A stretch of DNA of 24,080 bases. Origin: Erysipelotrichaceae bacterium. Its GTDB lineage: Bacteria > Bacillota_I > Bacilli_A > Erysipelotrichales > Erysipelotrichaceae. The DNA lies in assembly GCA_020026035.1 (NCBI GenBank), contig JAHHRC010000012.1, positions 1 to 24,080 on the forward strand, read 5' to 3'. Both the position numbers and the translations under genes were made by a program. Shown in pieces: positions 23,595 to 24,080 of this stretch; the stretch's first letter is position 1; every line of letters starts with the position of its first letter. The notes under the pieces were generated by a model, which searched no databases, had not been told where the DNA came from, and saw only the letters and a list, made by a program, of their open reading frames with translations.

Positions 23595-23885
23595 ATGAAA
23601 AAACTAATTTCTTTGATGTTAAGTTTCATGATGATGTATTCTTGCATGCATAATGGTGCAGTAGTTCCGATGCAAGTAAATGCGATGCAAGGAAACATGG
23701 TATTCGCAAGAGCGAGATATCGGCCATGTTATTGTGGTGGAAGGATCGTATATGCAGGAAAGCTAATTTCTGATGTCTGGGAAGTTTTAGGCGAAGAGAA
23801 ATGTCAGCACAATCACCCTTACGGTACCGACTTAAAGTATGTGAAAAAGGGTACAATTAAGTATCAATGTGATAAGTGCAAATGA
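23595..23885 (+). CDS. Small secreted Cys/His-rich protein, zinc-ribbon-like
   Basis: From the ATG at 23595 (GGAGG at 23585-23589) the product has 96 residues. An N-terminal signal peptide is clear: KK, a hydrophobic Met/Leu-rich core and a likely cleavage after VNA at residue 30. The mature part of about 66 residues carries a Cys/His set in zinc-ribbon order: C45-x-C47-G-G, C70-x-H72-x-H74 followed by PYGTD, and C92-x2-C95 at the very end. Small exported Firmicute proteins with a similar CGG...C.H...GTD...C..C pattern exist, mostly uncharacterised. MYSC at 14-17 is a poor lipobox, so I favour release over lipid anchoring. It lies between the structured leader and an ABC transporter gene. It could be a secreted toxin or bacteriocin, an immunity or metal-binding factor, or transporter cargo. 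The lactococcin 972 arrangement is similar, but the protein is not of that family. Confidence 0.8.
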   Translation: MKKLISLMLSFMMMYSCMHNGAVVPMQVNAMQGNMVFARARYRPCYCGGRIVYAGKLISDVWEVLGEEKCQHNHPYGTDLKYVKKGTIKYQCDKCK

Positions 23886-23955
23886 GCATACAATAAACAG
23901 TCCAATGAGTATAAAGTAGAGTGTCATGGTTACGATGGATAATTAGTAGTTCAAT

Positions 23956-23990
23956 AGGAGGTGCTTGTCTTACGATAAGCACTTTTCCTT
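23956..23990 (+). promoter_or_regulatory. Terminator-like hairpin with orphan Shine-Dalgarno before the ABC transporter gene (candidate attenuator)
   Basis: GTGCTTGTC (23961-23969) and GATAAGCAC (23974-23982) form nine pairs around TTAC, then TTTTCCTT. A perfect AGGAGGT (23956-23962) overlaps the left arm but has no well-placed start codon. The transporter's own ribosome site begins at 23991, one base after the T-run. The region 23886-23955 shows no gene. Confidence 0.6.
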
Positions 23991-24004
23991 AAAGGGGTGG
24001 ACTT

Positions 24005-24080
24005 ATGAAGATTCGACATTTAACAAAAATATATTTGAATAAGAACGATGAGAAGGTAGCTCTAAATAATATCAGCCTTG
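24005..24080 (+). CDS. ABC transporter ATP-binding protein, N-terminal fragment
   Basis: Twenty-five codons are visible before the window ends. The start MKIRHLTKIYLNK...VALNNISL has the layout of the first two strands of an ABC ATPase (LTK-Y...AL-NIS-L, including the A-loop Tyr). The Walker A motif lies beyond the edge. The style is that of MacB/LolD-like exporters whose ATPase may be fused to or followed by an FtsX-type permease. AAAGGGGTGG (23991-24000) is the ribosome site, just after an attenuator-like hairpin. Its position after a small secreted Cys-rich protein suggests export of, or protection from, that protein, but this is inference. Confidence 0.75.
   Translation, partial: MKIRHLTKIYLNKNDEKVALNNISL

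Noticed and set aside
23595..23885. Lactococcin 972-type bacteriocin for the small secreted protein
   Set aside because: Gene order is similar, but the protein is Cys/His-rich and lacks the lactococcin 972 sequence pattern.
1..24080. CRISPR arrays, tRNA or rRNA genes, transposases, prophage genes
   Set aside because: Read for spaced repeats, cloverleaf arms and transposase motifs; none found.

Overview
The window looks like chromosome from a low-GC Firmicute, most likely of the Erysipelotrichia type. I infer this from gene content (split gatCAB, a pcrA-ligA pair, a SpoIIE-type phosphatase beside a hydrogenase-like end, a water-forming NADH oxidase), from the AGGAGG-type ribosome sites and from the sigma-A-like promoters. 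The genus cannot be fixed from sequence alone. There is no tRNA, rRNA, CRISPR array, insertion sequence or prophage gene. Nearly all genes lie on the + strand; one operon, about 9.2-12.1 kb, runs the other way.

Layout. (1) 1-3988: the end of an operon with the last codons of a hydrogenase-like gene, a SpoIIE phosphatase, a DUF1349-like protein, peptidase T and a PfkB-type sugar kinase, closed by a terminator. (2) 4015-4733: a single-gene unit for a membrane-anchored thioredoxin-like protein with its own promoter and terminator. (3) 4732-9187: a five-gene unit of GNAT acetyltransferase, cardiolipin synthase, secreted or anchored amidase, patatin-like lipase and HAD phosphatase, leaning toward envelope functions. 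(4) 12164-9194, minus strand: a methyltransferase, an RluA pseudouridine synthase, a VanY-type carboxypeptidase and an overlooked 45-residue ORF whose stop codon lies in the terminator loop. (5) 12218-16518: pcrA-ligA (DNA repair and replication) behind a divergent promoter region rich in GTAC repeats. (6) 16515-19713: gatCAB (Gln-tRNA/Asn-tRNA amidotransferase) from a promoter that overlaps the ligA stop. (7) 19711-21837: an unknown membrane-anchored protein and rlmD, separated by a terminator that abuts the rlmD ribosome site. (8) 21894-23327: a monocistronic NADH oxidase gene with a Rex-like operator between its -35 and -10.

(9) 23328-24080 is the most unusual part. An AT-rich promoter region is followed by a 22-codon ORF with a strong ribosome site. 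Its second half is folded into a large nested inverted repeat with an alternative hairpin. Next come a small secreted Cys/His-rich protein, a terminator-like hairpin with an orphan Shine-Dalgarno sequence, and the start of an ABC transporter ATPase cut by the window edge. I read this as a candidate peptide-export, immunity or sensing cassette under attenuation-type control. The function is inference; the sequence structure is what is seen.

A shared style is visible in the promoters: TATAAT-like -10 boxes sit so close to the Shine-Dalgarno that mRNA leaders would be very short. In several places the ATG nearest the promoter overlaps the -10 box, so I moved those starts downstream.
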